The translations under genes and the position numbers were made by a program. This document shows positions 14,573-15,466 of a stretch of 15,466 nt of DNA, piece by piece (positions within the stretch are counted from its first letter, which is position 1; every line of letters starts with the position of its first letter). The stretch comes from an uncultured Clostridia bacterium (GTDB lineage Bacteria > Bacillota_A > Clostridia > Peptostreptococcales > Anaerovoracaceae): positions 1 through 15,466 of the forward strand of contig CAMPCK010000003.1 in assembly GCA_946645735.1 (NCBI GenBank), given 5' to 3'. The notes under the pieces were generated by a model. That model saw only the letters and a list, made by a program, of their open reading frames with translations. It ran no database searches and was not told the DNA's origin.

Positions 14573-15003
14573 ATGAAAAAACAAAAAAACAGAAAAGGCA
14601 TGATGACGGCGATCCTGTCGCTGTCACTTCTTACAGTCATGGCAGGAGCAGCCGTAGCGCCGGCTCTCGGAACCATCAGAGAGCATTTCTCTGATTCACC
14701 TGATACAGTTGTGCAGCTTATCATAAGCATGCCTGCGCTCTTTATCTTCCTTACAAGCTTCATCTTTCCGTCCCTTTGCAAAAAATACGGATCCAGGACC
14801 CTGGTCATGACCGGTCTTGCGCTGTACGTCATATGATCTCGGCAGCACTGTATCTCGGGCAGTTCCTTTCGCCCTTCGTCATGTCTCTGGTGACGGCCTT
14901 ACTCGGAGGACTGGGTCTCACGCACCTTTCTTTCTGCTTTGCATCAGTGCTTGCTGTGATAATGACGATTATAGCGTTCTTCATGAGAGCTGCGGAGAAA
15001 TAA
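14573..15003 (+). pseudogene. Internally deleted, frameshifted MFS transporter
   Basis: The first frame (14573-14836) codes 87 residues typical of an MFS N-terminus: TM1 at about 10-32, 'GTIREHFSDSPDTVVQLIISMPALF', TM2, then the loop 'CKKYGSRTLVMTGLALY', and stops at TGA 14834. In another frame from ATG 14833, 56 residues follow: 'MISAALYLGQFLSPFVM' and a final hydrophobic span 'FCFASVLAVIMTIIAFFMRAAEK'. This looks like the last one or two spans and tail of the same transporter class. A complete MFS protein of about 390-400 residues would need about 250 more residues between them. The start has AGAGG upstream. The cargo of the ancestor is unknown. It could be a misassembly, but a true deletion is likelier. 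Confidence 0.8.
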
Positions 15004-15014
15004 AAGAAAAATCA

Positions 15015-15043
15015 TTGACTGCCCTTAACCGGGCAGTTATATT
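15015..15043 (+). promoter_or_regulatory. Near-consensus promoter for the hydrolase gene
   Basis: TTGACT (15015-15020), exactly 17 bases, and TATATT (15038-15043). Seven bases past the -10 is position 15050, the A of the hydrolase ATG, so the predicted mRNA would begin at or beside its start codon. Confidence 0.5.
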
Positions 15044-15047
15044 TTTT
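15018..15047 (+). terminator. Terminator hairpin after the MFS remnant, inside a promoter spacer
   Basis: ACTGCCC (15018-15024) pairs with GGGCAGT (15031-15037) around TTAACC, followed by TATATTTTTT. The same bases form the spacer of the promoter at 15015-15043, so the palindrome could also act as an operator. Confidence 0.7.
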
Positions 15048-15049
15048 GT

Positions 15050-15466
15050 ATGAAGAGTCTCAGAAAAAGAAACAAAATCCTGATAATTGTTATTGCAGCT
15101 GTCCTGGTCATATACTCGGTGATCGGGAATGTTATCGTGAGCGCCGCCCTTGTGCCTGATTTCATGAGAAAGCTGGAAGCCTTCGAGAGGGTGACGGAGC
15201 AGGGATATTCTGAGATGGTGAAGACCGACAATATAACTGAGAACGCTGAGGCGGCAAGGGAGGAGACGAAGGATTTTCTTGAGAATACTGAAGGCTTTAA
15301 AATAAAGGCCGAATCAGCTGACGGATATGAACTTATTGCCGCATGTTTCAGGCAGGAAGAACCGGAGGGCAAGCCATGGGTCATACTTCTTCACGGCTAC
15401 ACGGGATGGAAGGAAGAGATGTATCATTTTGCGGCCAGATATTTTGCAAAAGGATTTAACGTCCTC
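15050..15466 (+). CDS. Membrane-anchored alpha/beta hydrolase, N-terminal part (cut by window edge)
   Basis: 139 residues are visible before the edge. A basic start (MKSLRKRNK) and one hydrophobic span (about 10-34, 'ILIIVIAAVLVIYSVIGNVIV') form an uncleaved signal anchor. A helical stretch (about 38-85) is followed by 'GFKIKAESADGYELIAACF' and 'KPWVILLHGYTGWKEEMYHFAARYFAKGFNVL'. HGYTG (115-119) is the oxyanion-hole motif of alpha/beta hydrolases of the 'alpha/beta hydrolase with extracytoplasmic domain' kind common in clostridia. The catalytic serine (GxSxG) would lie beyond the window. There is no ribosome binding site before ATG 15050. The substrate cannot be inferred. Confidence 0.8.
   Translation, partial: MKSLRKRNKILIIVIAAVLVIYSVIGNVIVSAALVPDFMRKLEAFERVTEQGYSEMVKTDNITENAEAAREETKDFLENTEGFKIKAESADGYELIAACFRQEEPEGKPWVILLHGYTGWKEEMYHFAARYFAKGFNVL

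Overview
The window looks like a chromosomal segment of an anaerobic Clostridia-type Firmicute, possibly Lachnospiraceae-like. Supporting signs are strong AGGAGG ribosome binding sites, AT-rich spacers with TATAAT boxes, moderate-GC genes rich in AGA/GGA codons, an ornithine-type amino-acid fermentation enzyme, and paired NhaC antiporters. This placement is inferred from content, not from a marker gene. No rRNA, tRNA, CRISPR array, insertion sequence or phage gene was seen, and no gene-free stretch exceeds about 200 bases.

Left part (1-1752): a Sel1/TPR-repeat protein at the edge, then a shared two-way terminator, then a leftward aspartate/glutamate-racemase family gene. The racemase is divergent from what follows.

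Regulatory and catabolic core (1753-8660): a membrane histidine kinase with an amino-acid-binding extracellular domain overlaps, by ATGA, a sigma-54 activator response regulator. After a terminator comes a near-perfect sigma-54 promoter (TGGCAC-N5-TTGCT, 5280-5295). It leads into ortA-ortB, the two subunits of 2-amino-4-oxopentanoate thiolase, which makes D-alanine and acetyl-CoA, and then an NhaC-type antiporter. The most economical reading is a self-contained circuit: an extracellular amino acid is sensed, the activator is phosphorylated, and RpoN-dependent transcription of the thiolase/antiporter operon follows. The other ornithine-pathway genes (racemase, aminomutase, dehydrogenase) are not here.

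Transport and peptide segment (8690-12166): a YczE/YitT-like membrane protein and a P1-family (DmpA-like) self-processing aminopeptidase form a short operon. A second NhaC-family antiporter follows, with its own promoter and a terminator-like hairpin in its leader.

Metal-GTPase segment (12170-14441): two G3E (COG0523) genes in one operon. The first has CxCC and a huge His/Asp/Glu tandem-repeat insert. The second is divergent, lacks CxCC, and ends in a CC-containing domain resembling the TIGR03943/DUF1980 proteins usually found beside PF03773 permeases.

Right end (14442-15466): an MFS transporter gene that has lost its middle and is frameshifted, still preceded by an intact promoter and attenuator-like leader. 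Then a promoter that overlaps a terminator and leads, apparently without a 5' leader, into a membrane-anchored alpha/beta hydrolase cut by the window edge.
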